DNA from: JAPUEK01 sp963815355
GTDB lineage: Bacteria; Pseudomonadota; Alphaproteobacteria; Rhodobacterales; Rhodobacteraceae
Assembly (NCBI GenBank): GCA_963815355.1
Contig: CAWFGJ010000009.1
Coordinates: 1-64,000, forward strand
Reading direction: 5' to 3'
Length of the DNA: 64,000 nt
Shown piece by piece: positions 27,667 to 37,284 of the stretch (its first letter is position 1; each line of letters begins with the position of its first letter). Both the position numbers and the translations under genes were made by a program. A model generated the notes under the pieces. The model made no database searches. It was not told the DNA's origin and was given only the letters and a program-made list of their open reading frames with translations.

Positions 27667-28362
27667 ATGCCCGCCGACACTCCCCCGCTTTTTGTGCTGC
27701 ACTATTCGCCCGACAGCGCCTCGATGGTGGTGCGCATGGTGCTGGAGGAATTGGGCCTGCCCCACCGTCTGGTGTTGGTGGACCGCGCGCCCGAGGCCCT
27801 GCAATCGCCCGATTACCGCGCCCTGCACCCGCTGGGCCTGATCCCCGCCTTTGAGACACCCGACGGCGTGATGTTTGAAACCGCCGCGATCCTTTTATGG
27901 CTGGCCGACCGCCACCCGGAGGCAGGGCTGGCCCCCGCCCCGGCAGCCCCCGGCCGGGCGGATTTCCTGAAATGGCTGTTCTTCACCTCGACCAACCTGC
28001 ACACCGCCCTGCTGCAACTCTACTACCCCGAGCGGATTGCCGGGCCCGGCGCGGTGGCCACCCTGCTGCCACTGGCCCGGGCGCGGGTGACGGCGGCGCT
28101 GGCCGCCCTTGACGCCGCCGCAACCGCGCGGCCCGGCTGGCTCAGCCCCGACAAGCCGTCGCTGATGGCGCTCTATCTGGGCATGCTGGTGCGCTGGCTG
28201 GCCCTGTTGCCTGACCCGCTGCGCGTGGACCCGCTGGCCACCCCCGCCCTGTGCGCCGTGCTGGCAGCGCAGGAACGTCGCCCCGCCGTGCAACGCGTGG
28301 CCGAAGACGAATCCCTTGGCCCGCACCCCTTTACACTGGCGCCGCCAGACCGCCCGCTCTGA
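27667..28362 (+). CDS. Glutathione S-transferase family protein
   Basis: 231 residues from ATG 27667 (AAGGAG 6 bases upstream). Thioredoxin-like N-terminal domain: LHYSPDSASMVVRMVLEELG, then the cis-Pro region GLIPAFET and the glutathione gamma-glutamyl contact FETAAILLWLADRHP (about 65-79). All-helical C-terminal domain from about 95. The putative catalytic Ser/Tyr position lies at YSPDS. Substrate unknown. Confidence 0.75.
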   Translation: MPADTPPLFVLHYSPDSASMVVRMVLEELGLPHRLVLVDRAPEALQSPDYRALHPLGLIPAFETPDGVMFETAAILLWLADRHPEAGLAPAPAAPGRADFLKWLFFTSTNLHTALLQLYYPERIAGPGAVATLLPLARARVTAALAALDAAATARPGWLSPDKPSLMALYLGMLVRWLALLPDPLRVDPLATPALCAVLAAQERRPAVQRVAEDESLGPHPFTLAPPDRPL

Positions 28363-28401
28363 TCAACTCCCCACTCCCCCCATTTTAGCCCCGAGGCCCC
28401 G

Positions 28402-29782
28402 ATGTTCCTTTCCGTCTTCGACATGTTCAAAGTGGGTGTCGGTCCTTCGTCCTCGCATACGATGGGGCCTATGGTCGCCGCAGCGCGCTTTTTGGACCTG
28501 ATGCGCGCCTCGCCCTTCCACTTTGCCGGTGTGAAAGGCTCTCTGCACGGCTCGCTGGCCTTCACCGGGATCGGGCATGCCACCGACCGCGCCACAATCC
28601 TTGGCCTTGCCGGCTTTGAACCCGCCACCTATGACGCCGCCCGCGCCGAAGCCACGCTGGCCCAGATCGCGGCCACCCTTCAGGTCACTCCCGCCCGGCC
28701 TGCCGCCCCTGTCCTTCAACCCCAAAACCGACCTCAGCTTTGACTACGGCCCCTCCCTGCCCGGCCACGCCAATGGCATGATCCTGAAGGCCACCGACGC
28801 CCAAGGCGACGTGATCCTGCAAGAGACGTATTATTCCATCGGGGGCGGCTTTGTGCTGACCGCGGCCGAACAGGCCGAGGCCGGGGCCGGCAGCGCCAAA
28901 GGCAAAGCCGACGTGCCCTACCCGTTCGAGACCGCCGCCGAAATGCTGGAAATGGCCGCCGCAACCGGCCTTACCATCGGGCAGATGAAACGCGCCAATG
29001 AACTGAAATTCCGCTCCTCCGCCGAGATCGACCAAGGCATCGCCCGCCTGTGGGAGGTGATGAACGCCTGCATCTCGCGCGGGATGGAAGGCACCGGCAT
29101 CCTGCCCGGTGGCCTGAAGGTCCGCCGCCGCGCCAAGGGCATCCATGATGCGCTGATGGCCGAACGCGGGCTGAACATGACCGCGCCGCACACGATCAAC
29201 GACTGGATGGCCTCTATGCAATGGCGGTGAACGAGGAAAACGCCGCCGGCGGGCAGGTCGTCACCGCGCCCACCAATGGCGCTGCGGGCGTGCTGCCGGC
29301 GGTGCTGCGCTATTACCTCGACCATGTGCCGGGGGCCTCGACCAGCCAGATCGGGGATTTCCTGCTGACCGCCGCCGCCATCGGCGGGCTGTGCAAACAC
29401 AACGCCGTCGATCTCCGGCGCGGAATGCGGCTGTCAGGCCGAGGTCGGCTCTGCCGCCGCCATGGCCGCCGCCGGGCTCTGCGCCGTGCTGGGCGGCACG
29501 GCGATGCAGGTGGAAAACGCCGCCGAAATCGCGCTTGAACACCATCTGGGCATGACCTGCGATCCGGTGCGCGGCCTCGTGCAGGTGCCCTGCATCGAAC
29601 GCAACGGTCTGGGCGCGATCAAGGCGGTCTCGGCCGCCAGCCTCGCCCTGCGCGGCGACGGCGTGCATCTGGTCAGCCTTGATGTCTGTATCGAGACGAT
29701 GCGCCAGACCGGGCGCGACATGCATGAAAAATACAAGGAAACCTCGCTGGGCGGCCTGGCCGTGAACGTCCCGAACTGCTGA
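28402..29782 (+). pseudogene. sdaA: L-serine dehydratase (single-chain, Fe-S type), frameshifted
   Basis: Deaminates L-serine to pyruvate using a [4Fe-4S] cluster. Start MFLSVFDMFKVGVGPSSSHT with the GPSSSHT motif of the beta domain; the alpha-domain motif GGQVVTAPTNGAAGVLPA and the cluster region CGCQAEVGSAAAMAAAGL and CDPVRGLVQVPCIERN are all present. Reading through needs frame changes near 28690, 29215 and 29400. The joined length of about 460 residues is exactly normal and all motifs are conserved, so the gene is probably intact in the cell and the shifts are sequence errors. A real pseudogene cannot be excluded without better reads. Confidence 0.8.
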
Positions 29783-29860
29783 CGGGCGTGCGGCGCGGCG
29801 CGCGCAGGGCCAACCCGCCTGCCCCGCCTTGCCCAACCTCCCCCCGCCCCAGACGGCGAA

Positions 29861-29892
29861 GCCTCCGGCGGGGATATTTAAGGACAGAAAAT
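29861..29892 (+). repeat. Dispersed intergenic repeat, copy 2 (left half of palindrome)
   Basis: GCCTCCGGCGGGGATATTTA followed by AGGACAGAAAAT. Together with copy 3 it forms arms of 23 bp (29870-29892 and 29897-29919) with two mismatches around GCGC, able to fold as a long two-way terminator-like stem after sdaA. Confidence 0.75.
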
Positions 29893-29896
29893 GCGC

Positions 29897-29930
29897 ATTT
29901 TCTGTCTCTAAATATCCCCCGCGGAGCGTC
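29897..29930 (-). repeat. Dispersed intergenic repeat, copy 3 (right half of palindrome)
   Basis: Inverted copy: ATTTTCTGTCTCTAAATATC followed by CCCC. Only four bases separate it from copy 2. Confidence 0.75.
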
Positions 29931-30083
29931 CGCCATGTCAGCCCATACTGCCTTTTCAGGTCACTTCCGCGCCAAGGCGGTTCCGGCCCCCTCGATGGGG
30001 GGCGGAACCGCATTCGGTCAGAAGGTGGCGTGCAGGTCGCAATCAGACGGGACTCGGTGCTGCCAAGCCTGTAGCGCTCGGGC

Positions 30084-31008
30084 ATGAACACAGATCGCAC
30101 CCTTACCGGCATTGCGCTGATGCTCGCTTTTTGCGTGCTGGCACCGCTGCTCGACACCGCCTCCAAACTGGCCACCGCCACGATCCCCGTGGGCCAGATC
30201 ACCGGAGCACGGTTCCTCGTGCAGGGCGCGCTCATGTTGCCCATCGCGCTGGCGATGCGCCTGCCGCTGCGGATGGGCGCGCGGATCAGCGGGCTGGTCG
30301 CGGCACGGGCGGTTTGTCTTATCTCTGTCGACCTATGGCTTTGTCGCCGGGGTGTCGGTCATGCCCATTGCCGACGCCTTGGCAATTGTCTTTGTCGAGC
30401 CGTTCATTCTGCTGGTGCTGGGTTACCTGATCTTTGGCGACCAGATCGGGCCGCGCCGGATCATCGCCTCGGTCGTGGGCTTTGGCGGCTCAATGCTGGT
30501 CATCCAGCCCTCGCTTGCGGCGTTTGGGCTGGTGGCCCTGTTTCCCGCTGATGTCGGCTTTTACCTTTGCCTTCTACATGCTGCTCACCCGAGCCATCGC
30601 CGCCCATCTGCATCCGGTGACCCAGCAGTTGCATACCTCGCTGGCGGGCAGCCTTATCTGCCTGCCGCTGCTCTGGCTGGCCGATGGCACCGGCATGGCC
30701 GACGCTGGACCCGGTGATGCCGCAGGGCTGGGCGTGGCTCTGGCTGTTCGGCGTGGGCTTCTGGGCCGCCGCCATCGCATATGTGCATGACCGTGGCGCT
30801 GAAATTCGCCCCTGCCGCCACGCTGGCACCGATCCACTACCTTGAGATCGTCACCGCCGTCGCCCTTGGCTATCTCGTCTTCGACGATTTCCCCGATGCG
30901 CTGACCTGGGCCGGGATTGCGATCATCGTGGCCTCCGGGCTCTACATCATCCAGCGCGAGCGGTTTACGCAGCTGCAAGCCCGGCCAAAGCTGCCCGAAG
31001 CTGTGTGA
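30084..31008 (+). pseudogene. EamA/DMT-family transporter, frameshifted
   Basis: A membrane protein of about 305 residues with two EamA repeats. Pieces that join: MNTDRTLTGIALMLAFCVLA and LDTASKLATATIPVGQI; then SVMPIADALAIVFVEPFILL and FGGSMLVIQPSLAAFG; then FTFAFYMLLTRAIAAHLHP; then YLEIVTAVALGYLVFDDFPD. Frame changes are needed near 30310, 30550 and again between 30690 and 30790. About ten hydrophobic segments are recoverable. Such proteins export or import small metabolites; the substrate is unknown. The number of shifts in 900 bp suggests base-calling error, as in sdaA and the next gene. Its 3' end overlaps the convergent thiamine pyrophosphokinase gene by 44 bp. Confidence 0.7.
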
Positions 31009-31630
31009 TCGGCAGGATCACCAGCATCCCCGGCGCCTCAAACCGCAACCGCACCGGCCCCTGCGACACCGCGTTCGAGGTGCCGATCATCCCGTCGGGC
31101 GCAAACGCCAGCCCGTCGATCGGCCAGACGCAGACCCTCGCTTTGCCCCCGCACCGCGCGCATCGGGAACAGCGGACAACCGCGTGCCGCGGGGCAGGTC
31201 CATCTCGACCTCGGGCGGGGCCAGAAACGTCACATCGCGCGGTGACAGAATCAGGCAGCGCCGCTCTGGATAGCGCAGCAGAGTGTTCAGCACCGCCAAC
31301 CCGTGATCAATACGGGCGCCTGCAAACCCCAGGCCCAGCACAAACGGTGCCTCAATCGACCGCAACGCCTTGTCGAAATCGGTGGTTGCCTGTTCCGCAA
31401 TCGGAAACAACCGCCCCGCCAGCCGCGCCCGCGCCCCAGCCGAGATCGAATCGAAATCTCCGATCACCGCCTCGGGCTCCGCTCCCAACCGCAACAGGCG
31501 GTCCGCCCCGCCATCTGCCGCCACTATTCTTGGGGCAAAGACCGCTTGCCCGCGCCAGCAAAGACGCGCCGAAAGGCCCGCCTCCAGCCAGTAATACCCC
31601 CGCGCGGGATTGGACAATCACGTGATTCAT
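30965..31630 (-). pseudogene. thiN: Thiamine pyrophosphokinase, frameshifted
   Basis: Makes thiamine diphosphate from thiamine and ATP. Start ATG at 31630 (MNHVIVQSRAGVLLAGGGPF); after a frame change near 31570, FAPRIVAADGGADRLLRLG, AVIGDFDSI and TTDFDKAL give the family's nucleotide/metal motifs; another change near 31150 restores WPIDGLAFAPDGMIGTSN and the typical end VRLRFEAPGMLVILP. The joined length is about 220 residues, normal for the family. Two shifts in an otherwise conserved sequence are more likely errors than decay. Confidence 0.7.
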
Positions 31631-31771
31631 GGCGATACTGTTCATCCAATTGAGGCAAAGCGCCGGTTGCGGGGCCACAATCAATCCTTCAAATTACCCC
31701 GGTCTGTCCATGAATTCGAACAGGTGAGCCGTCAGGTTGACCGCAACGTTATTGCAGAAGGCGAGCATCGG

Positions 31772-34468
31772 ATGACCGGGGCGAGTAAAATTCTTACCGT
31801 ATCTTATGGAACCTTCTCCTGCACTTTGGAGGGGTTTGACGATCCTTTCAACACCATGCGGGCCATTGCAGAATACTTCCGTGATCTGGCCGCCGAAGAC
31901 CGCTACTTCGGGGCCGAGCCGCCCACCCCCGATGCCGCAATGTTGCACCGGATTGCGGAACGCGAAATCCACCGCCGGGTTGAGGCCAAGATTCAAGACA
32001 ACGGCGTGATCTTGCGTGCCGGCGATGCCGTGTCGGACGCGGCACCCGCTTCCGCCGATTCGCAGCCCGCGCCGCAGGTTCTGGCCCAACCGGTCCCCCC
32101 GGTGACGCCACTGATCACCATGCCCGCTCAATCTGATCGGCAAACCGAGGCTCCGCGCCCCACTTTGCTGGAGGCAGGCCCCGCCTCTGAAAGCGCTGTC
32201 GCCAAGCTGCAACGTCTGCGCGCGGCGCAGGATGCGGCCTCGGCCCCGGTGTATCTGGATGATCCCGCGCCGCTTGCTGCCCGCACGGCTCCGGCCGCAC
32301 AACCGGTCGCACAGCCGATGGATGAGGCTGAGGACATCCTGGCCGCCATCACAGCACAAACCGAAGCCGCGGTGGCCGAAGCCGCAGTAGCCGAAGCCGC
32401 GGAGGCAGACGCCCAAAAGGCCGAAGCCGCCAAAGCGCAGGCTGAAGCCGGCAGAATCGATGCCGCAAACCGCGCAGCCGCTGCCGCTGCCGAAACCGCC
32501 GCGCAAGACGCCCAGCGCGCCGCCGAGGCCCGCGCAGAAGAAGCCCGTGCGGAAGAAGCCCGTGCGGAAGAAGCCCGTGCTGCCGAGATCCGTGCCGAAG
32601 AGGCCCGCTTGGAGGCGGCCCGCGCAGAGCAGGCCCGCATTGACGAAGCACAGGCCGAAATCGCCCGCGCTGAGGCCGCAAAACTCGCAGCGGCCCATGC
32701 CATCAGCTACCGCTCTGACGATGCCTTTGACGATCTGGTCCCCGCCCCGGACTTCGACGACGATTTCGCGGAAGCCGCTCCCGCTGCCGAATTGCCCGAA
32801 GACATGCCGGAAACTGCGCCCGAAGACTGGGCTGCCCAAGAACAGTCGCAAGCCGATCTTGCCGACCTTGCCTTGCTGGACGGCATTTCCGATCAGGCTG
32901 CAATTGCAGAAACCTATGACGCGGCACCACCCGCCGATGCACCCGATGCTGAGGCTGATACCGCTGATTACAATGATGATTTCCTTGACGGCGACGCCTT
33001 CCTTGCAGCGCTCAACGATCCGCTGCCCGAGGACAGCGCGGTGTTTGGCACCAAAGACAGTGCCGAAGATGACGCCGCCATGCGGGCCAGCCTTGGCGCT
33101 TTGATCGACCCCGAAGGGCTCCGCGATGATGCGGAGGACGAAGCAGAAGATGCGGCGAGCGCACCTGTCGACAGCCTGTTTGCCGATGACGGCGAAGAGC
33201 CGGATCTGGAAACACGGGGCGACATGGGGGCAGATTCGCTGTTTGGCGATGATGCGGACGATGAGACCGCCAGCGACGCCGCTGACGGCGCCTCGGACGA
33301 CACGGCTGAAGACGCAGCAGACGAATCGGGCGCCTCAGGCCGGTTGCTTCGGGCGCGGGCACGGGTCATCCGTATCCGTCGCGCCGATACATCGGAAGTT
33401 CCGGCCGATACGACCGAAGTTACCGATCAGCAAGATGCGCGCCCCGAACTGGCCCAAACCGACAGCCCGCACGCCGATTCGGTGCAGCACGCCCACAGCC
33501 TTCTGTCGCCCGAGGCCGAGGCCGCTTTGCAGGCCGAACTCGCCGCGTTGGAGGCCGAACTTGCGGACCCCGCAGCCGTTGAGGCGGCCGAGGCAGCCGA
33601 AGCAAAACTAGATGCCGCCATTGACGCGGGTCTGACCGCCGCCCTTGGCACGCCCGCTGCCGGTCCTGCACCGACCGCGCATGAAGAGGCCAAGCTGCCC
33701 GACCCAAGCCGTGACGAAGATGCGGTGTCCCGCCTGATCGCGCGCACCAATTCGGCAATGGATGGCGAAGATTCGCGCCGCCGCCACTCGGCGATCGCAC
33801 ATCTCAAGGCCGCCGTTGCAGCGACCCAGGCCGAACGTCAGTTGAACGGTGGTGCCGCCGATGCCTCTGGCGCGCAGCGCATGGACCCCTACCGTGACGA
33901 TCTGGAGCGCGTCGTGCGCCCCCGTCGCCCCGTTTCGGGCGATCAGGGAGAGCGCCCCTCGCCCCTGGTTCTGGTGTCCGAACAGCGTATTGATCGCCCG
34001 CGCCCCGCCCCCTTGCCCGAGGCGGCCCGGCCCGCAACCGCGGCCAATTCCGGCCCCGTCCAGCCCGTACGCCCGCGCCGCGTGGCCAGCAGCCTTGCCT
34101 TGCAGACCCAGTTGGTCGAAGAGGCCGAAGAGGAAGCGATCAGCGCCGCCGATGCCGTGAACCTGTTCTCGGACGCGCAAGGCTTTGAAGACTTTGCCGA
34201 ACGTCTGGGCGCAACCCAGCTTCCCGACCTGCTCGAGGCCGCTGCCGTCTACTGCGCCCATGTGCTGCACCGCACCGAATTCTCGCGCCCGCTGGTGATG
34301 GCACAGGTCAGCGCCGTTCCCGTCGGCGCCTCGCTGTCGCGCGAAGATTGCCTGCGCAGCTTTGGCACCCTGTTGCGCCAAGGCCGCATTACGAAATTGC
34401 AACGCGGTCAGTTTGCATTGACCGAGCGTTCGCCCTATCTGGCGGAAGCGAAAAAGATCGCGGGCTGA
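31772..34468 (+). CDS. Large Ala/Glu/Asp-rich conserved hypothetical protein
   Basis: 898 residues from ATG 31772 (GAAGG 10 bases upstream); the frame is open to 31610 but the added stretch overlaps thiN. Three parts are visible. Residues 1-75 form a compact charged domain (ILTVSYGTFSCTLEGFDDPF, then AIAEYFRDLAAEDRYFG). Residues about 190-315 are a long Ala/Glu/Arg helix containing five imperfect AEEAR-type pentapeptides encoded by 15-bp tandem repeats at 32534-32608; a very acidic region follows to about 560. Residues about 795-898 form a second conserved-looking domain (LPDLLEAAAVYCAHVLHRTE, then REDCLRSFGTLLRQGRITKL). No signal peptide or membrane span. I cannot name a function; the layout suggests a filament-like or scaffold protein. 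Confidence 0.65.
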   Translation: MTGASKILTVSYGTFSCTLEGFDDPFNTMRAIAEYFRDLAAEDRYFGAEPPTPDAAMLHRIAEREIHRRVEAKIQDNGVILRAGDAVSDAAPASADSQPAPQVLAQPVPPVTPLITMPAQSDRQTEAPRPTLLEAGPASESAVAKLQRLRAAQDAASAPVYLDDPAPLAARTAPAAQPVAQPMDEAEDILAAITAQTEAAVAEAAVAEAAEADAQKAEAAKAQAEAGRIDAANRAAAAAAETAAQDAQRAAEARAEEARAEEARAEEARAAEIRAEEARLEAARAEQARIDEAQAEIARAEAAKLAAAHAISYRSDDAFDDLVPAPDFDDDFAEAAPAAELPEDMPETAPEDWAAQEQSQADLADLALLDGISDQAAIAETYDAAPPADAPDAEADTADYNDDFLDGDAFLAALNDPLPEDSAVFGTKDSAEDDAAMRASLGALIDPEGLRDDAEDEAEDAASAPVDSLFADDGEEPDLETRGDMGADSLFGDDADDETASDAADGASDDTAEDAADESGASGRLLRARARVIRIRRADTSEVPADTTEVTDQQDARPELAQTDSPHADSVQHAHSLLSPEAEAALQAELAALEAELADPAAVEAAEAAEAKLDAAIDAGLTAALGTPAAGPAPTAHEEAKLPDPSRDEDAVSRLIARTNSAMDGEDSRRRHSAIAHLKAAVAATQAERQLNGGAADASGAQRMDPYRDDLERVVRPRRPVSGDQGERPSPLVLVSEQRIDRPRPAPLPEAARPATAANSGPVQPVRPRRVASSLALQTQLVEEAEEEAISAADAVNLFSDAQGFEDFAERLGATQLPDLLEAAAVYCAHVLHRTEFSRPLVMAQVSAVPVGASLSREDCLRSFGTLLRQGRITKLQRGQFALTERSPYLAEAKKIAG
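32534..32608 (+). repeat. 15-bp tandem repeats coding AEEAR-type units
   Basis: Five consecutive 15-base units: 32534, 32549, 32564 (GCRGAAGAAGCCCGT, two of them identical), then the diverged units at 32579 and 32594. They encode a helical heptad-like charged stretch. Copy number could vary by slippage. Confidence 0.75.
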
Positions 34469-34592
34469 GGCTGCCACTCAACCCGATGTCCGGGCGGGCG
34501 CCGAAAGGTGGCCCGCCCGTTGATTTTGTGAACGCGGTTTTTGAACGGCAATGCCGATCACTGATCGTGCGTCGCCGCCGGATAGACAGCGC

Positions 34593-34820
34593 CTATTGAT
34601 CAGAGGGCGCGTCCGGGTCCACTTGGCCGATACCCTTGAACACCGCCTTGAAGGGCAGCGCCCACACCAGACCAAGCCCCAGATAGACCGCCAGTTCCGC
34701 CCAGATCGGCGGGCGGTCCAGCCAGCCGACCACCGTGACCGCGACCACGATGTAGGCAGGCAAGCCCACAAGCAAAATCAACAAAGACAGCCGCTTGCGG
34801 GTTTTATAGGACAGGGCCAT
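34593..34820 (-). CDS. DUF2842 family small membrane protein
   Basis: 75 residues, two membrane segments (LSLLILLVGLPAYIVVAVTV and LAVYLGLGLVWALPFKAV) joined by a short WLDRPPIW loop, a length and pattern typical of DUF2842. Function unknown. It starts 3 bp after the purA stop, on the same strand, so it is co-transcribed with purA. Confidence 0.75.
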   Translation of the reverse strand: MALSYKTRKRLSLLILLVGLPAYIVVAVTVVGWLDRPPIWAELAVYLGLGLVWALPFKAVFKGIGQVDPDAPSDQ

Positions 34821-34823
34821 GGG

Positions 34824-36116
34824 TCAATCCGCGAAGGGGTCGGTGACAAGGATGGTGTCGTCGCGTTCCGGGCTGGTGGACAGCAGGGCCACCGGGCATT
34901 GGATCAACTCTTCGATCCGGCGGACGTATTTGATCGCAGCCCCCGGCAGTTGCGCCCAAGACCGCGCCCCAGCCGTCGAATCGGACCAGCCTTCCATTTC
35001 CTCATAGATCGGCGTGCAACGCGCCTGCTGATCGGCGGCGGTGGGCAAATAGTCCAGCCGTTTGCCGTCCAGCTCATAGCCGACGCAGATCTTCAGCGTC
35101 TTGAACCCGTCGAGCACATCCAACTTGGTCAAGGCGATGCCCGACACGCCCGAGGTGGCGCAGGTCTGGCGCACCAGCACCGCGTCAAACCAGCCACAGC
35201 GCCGCTTGCGCCCGGTAACGGTGCCGAATTCATGGCCCCGCTCACCCAGACGCTCGCCATCGGCGTCTTTCAGCTCGGCCGGGAACGGACCTTCGCCGAC
35301 GCGGGTGGTATAGGCCTTGACGATGCCCAGCACGAAATCGATCGCCGTCGGCCCAAGACCCACACCCGTCGCCGCCTGCCCTGCAATCACGTTGGACGAG
35401 GTGACAAAGGGGTAGGTGCCAAAGTCGATGTCCAGCAGAGCGCCCTGAGCGCCCTCAAACAGGATGCGTTTTCCTGCACGGCGCGCCTCGGTCATCACTT
35501 TCCAGACGGGTGAGGCATAGGGCAGCACTTGCGGGGCAATCTCATGCAACAGCGCCAGCAGGGCGGCGCGGTCTACAGGCTCCATCCCCAAACCACGGCG
35601 CAGCGCGTCGTGGTGGGCCAAAAGCCGGTCCACACGCAGCTCCAACGTGGCCGCATCGCCCAGATCCGCCACCCGGATCGCCCGACGACCGACCTTATCT
35701 TCATAGGCCGGACCGATGCCGCGCCCGGTGGTGCCAATCTTGGCCACCCCGACCGAGCCTTCGCGCGCCCGGTCCAATTCGCCATGCAGCGGCAGGATCA
35801 GCGGGGCGTTTTCGGCGACCAGCAGGTTCTCGGGGGAAATATCCACCCCCTGCCCGCGCAGCTTTTCGATTTCAGAGATCAGATGCCACGGGTCCAGCAC
35901 CACACCATTGCCAATGACCGACAGCTTGCCTCCGCGCACGATGCCGGAGGGCAACAGGCTAAGCTTATAGACCTTGCCGTCAATGACCAGCGTATGCCCG
36001 GCGTTATGACCGCCTTGAAAACGCGCGATCACGTCGGCCCGCTCAGAGAGCCAGTCGACGATTTTTCCCTTTCCTTCGTCGCCCCATTGGGCGCCGACGA
36101 CGACGACATTGGCCAT
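34824..36116 (-). CDS. purA: Adenylosuccinate synthetase
   Basis: 430 residues from ATG 36116 (MANVVVVGAQWGDEGKGKIV); an in-frame extension to 36281 lacks family resemblance. Joins IMP and aspartate with GTP to make adenylosuccinate for AMP synthesis. Motifs: GDEGKGK P-loop (12-18, with catalytic Asp), GGHNAGHT, GTTGRGIGPAYEDK (about 128-141), GRKRRCGW and the GTP-binding TKLD. Full length for the family. Operon with the DUF2842 gene downstream. Confidence 0.9.
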   Translation of the reverse strand: MANVVVVGAQWGDEGKGKIVDWLSERADVIARFQGGHNAGHTLVIDGKVYKLSLLPSGIVRGGKLSVIGNGVVLDPWHLISEIEKLRGQGVDISPENLLVAENAPLILPLHGELDRAREGSVGVAKIGTTGRGIGPAYEDKVGRRAIRVADLGDAATLELRVDRLLAHHDALRRGLGMEPVDRAALLALLHEIAPQVLPYASPVWKVMTEARRAGKRILFEGAQGALLDIDFGTYPFVTSSNVIAGQAATGVGLGPTAIDFVLGIVKAYTTRVGEGPFPAELKDADGERLGERGHEFGTVTGRKRRCGWFDAVLVRQTCATSGVSGIALTKLDVLDGFKTLKICVGYELDGKRLDYLPTAADQQARCTPIYEEMEGWSDSTAGARSWAQLPGAAIKYVRRIEELIQCPVALLSTSPERDDTILVTDPFAD

Positions 36117-36371
36117 GGCAGATCCTTGCGGTTGGAAAAAACCGACTGACCTATAGCGACCCCAGCGCCGGGGGGAAACCGCTAAATCACCCCTGCGACG
36201 CCGGAACGGGTAATCGGGCCACCGATGCCCGCCGGCGCGGCCCCCGCCCCTCCCTTCAGGACGGCCCAAATTGCGCGACACCAGCCGATGATTCGCAGCA
36301 CAAGGGGACCGGGCTGGACAGAGCCTGCGCGCTCAGGCATCCCTTAGGCCTTGGAAGAGGGGGAGCGTCTG

Positions 36372-36767
36372 ATGGGGATCATCCTGCGGTGGTTCGGGGC
36401 CTTTGTGCTGATCTCGACCACCTATAACCCGACCTCGTGGAATTTCGTCCGCTGGGCCGAGGCGAACTGGTCGGGGCAAATGCCGCTGACGGTGCTGTTC
36501 GGGCTGCTGCTTGCGGTGGCTTATCTGGTCTATATCCGCGCGACGCTGCATTCGATCGGCGCGTTCGGCATCGTGATGGTTGCAGCCATCGTGGGGGCGC
36601 TGATCTGGGTCGGGATAGATTATGGAGTGCTGACGCTGCAAAATCCGTCGCTGAACCTGTGGCTGGGGATTTTTGCGCTGTCGGTGGTTTTGGGAATCGG
36701 CCTGTCGTGGAGCATTCTGCGCCAGCAACTGTCAGGCCAGGCAACGGTGGATGAAACGGATGGCTGA
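36372..36767 (+). CDS. Small four-helix membrane protein (DUF6524-like)
   Basis: 131 residues from ATG 36372 (GGGAG upstream). MGIILRWFGAFVLISTTYNP and WNFVRW at the start, and four hydrophobic segments, match what I remember of DUF6524 proteins. Function unknown. It ends 1 bp before the favoured start of the glyoxalase-like gene. Confidence 0.6.
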   Translation: MGIILRWFGAFVLISTTYNPTSWNFVRWAEANWSGQMPLTVLFGLLLAVAYLVYIRATLHSIGAFGIVMVAAIVGALIWVGIDYGVLTLQNPSLNLWLGIFALSVVLGIGLSWSILRQQLSGQATVDETDG

Positions 36768-36768
36768 C

Positions 36769-37146
36769 ATGTTCTTGTATATCACGCTGGGCACCAATGA
36801 CGTGGCACGTGCCAAACGGTTCTATGACGCGGTGATGCCGGTGCTGGGCCATGTGCTGCGCACCAGCGTCGAAGACGAAGTTGGCTATGGCCAGCCCGCC
36901 CCCGCCCGCACCACCCTGTGGATCACACGTCCCTTTGATGGGGCCGCAGCCAATGTCGGCAACGGCTCTATGCCCGCCTTTGCCGCGAGCAGCCGCGCGC
37001 AGGTCGACGCGTTTCACGCCGCCGCCCTTGCCGCGGGCGGCACCGATGAAGGCGCGCCCGGTCTGCGGCCTTATGGCGACAGCTTTTACGCCTGCTATGT
37101 GCGCGACCCGGATGGCAACAAACTGTCGGCGGTCTGCGAGGGGTAA
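36769..37146 (+). CDS. Glyoxalase/bleomycin-resistance (VOC) family protein
   Basis: 125 residues, one VOC domain. YITLGTNDVARAKRFYDAVM at the N-terminus and SFYACYVRDPDGNKLSAVCE at the C-terminus are the two beta-alpha-beta-beta-beta ends. A metal ligand set is not obvious from single-sequence inspection (Glu near the C-terminus is present). Start chosen at 36769 because MFLYITLGT is the usual beginning; ATGs at 36751 and 36760 are alternatives overlapping the previous gene. Confidence 0.7.
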   Translation: MFLYITLGTNDVARAKRFYDAVMPVLGHVLRTSVEDEVGYGQPAPARTTLWITRPFDGAAANVGNGSMPAFAASSRAQVDAFHAAALAAGGTDEGAPGLRPYGDSFYACYVRDPDGNKLSAVCEG

Positions 37147-37153
37147 GGGCGGA

Positions 37154-37186
37154 GCCTCCGGCGGGAGTATTTGGGCCAAGATGAAG
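37154..37186 (+). repeat. Variant of the dispersed intergenic repeat
   Basis: GCCTCCGGCGGGAGTATTTG then GGCCAAGATGAAG, 8 bp after the glyoxalase-like gene. Shares the GCCTCCGGCGGG and TATTT parts with the other copies, but has a different end. Confidence 0.55.
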
Positions 37187-37284
37187 CCGGGCCGTTTCGG
37201 GCCTGAGGGGGCGGGGGTGTTGCGGTGCGGCAGCGCAGGATGCGGCCCTTGCTGACGGCTTGGAGGCAAAACCGCCCGAAGGGG

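Larger units (their letters stand above)
29783..30083. other. Intergenic region with a long palindrome
   Basis: About 300 bp with no gene seen. Its main content is two head-to-head copies of the dispersed repeat at 29861-29930. The remainder is GC-rich. Confidence 0.5.

Noticed and set aside
29861..29930. Terminal inverted repeats of an insertion sequence
   Set aside because: The two copies are only 4 bp apart with no transposase between or beside them; the same unit occurs singly elsewhere.
31005..31625. Plus-strand open frame opposite thiN
   Set aside because: Ser/Pro/Arg-rich shadow; conserved kinase motifs read on the minus strand.
32534..32608. CRISPR-like direct repeats
   Set aside because: The 15-bp units are contiguous, in frame and code for Ala/Glu/Arg; there are no spacers or cas genes.
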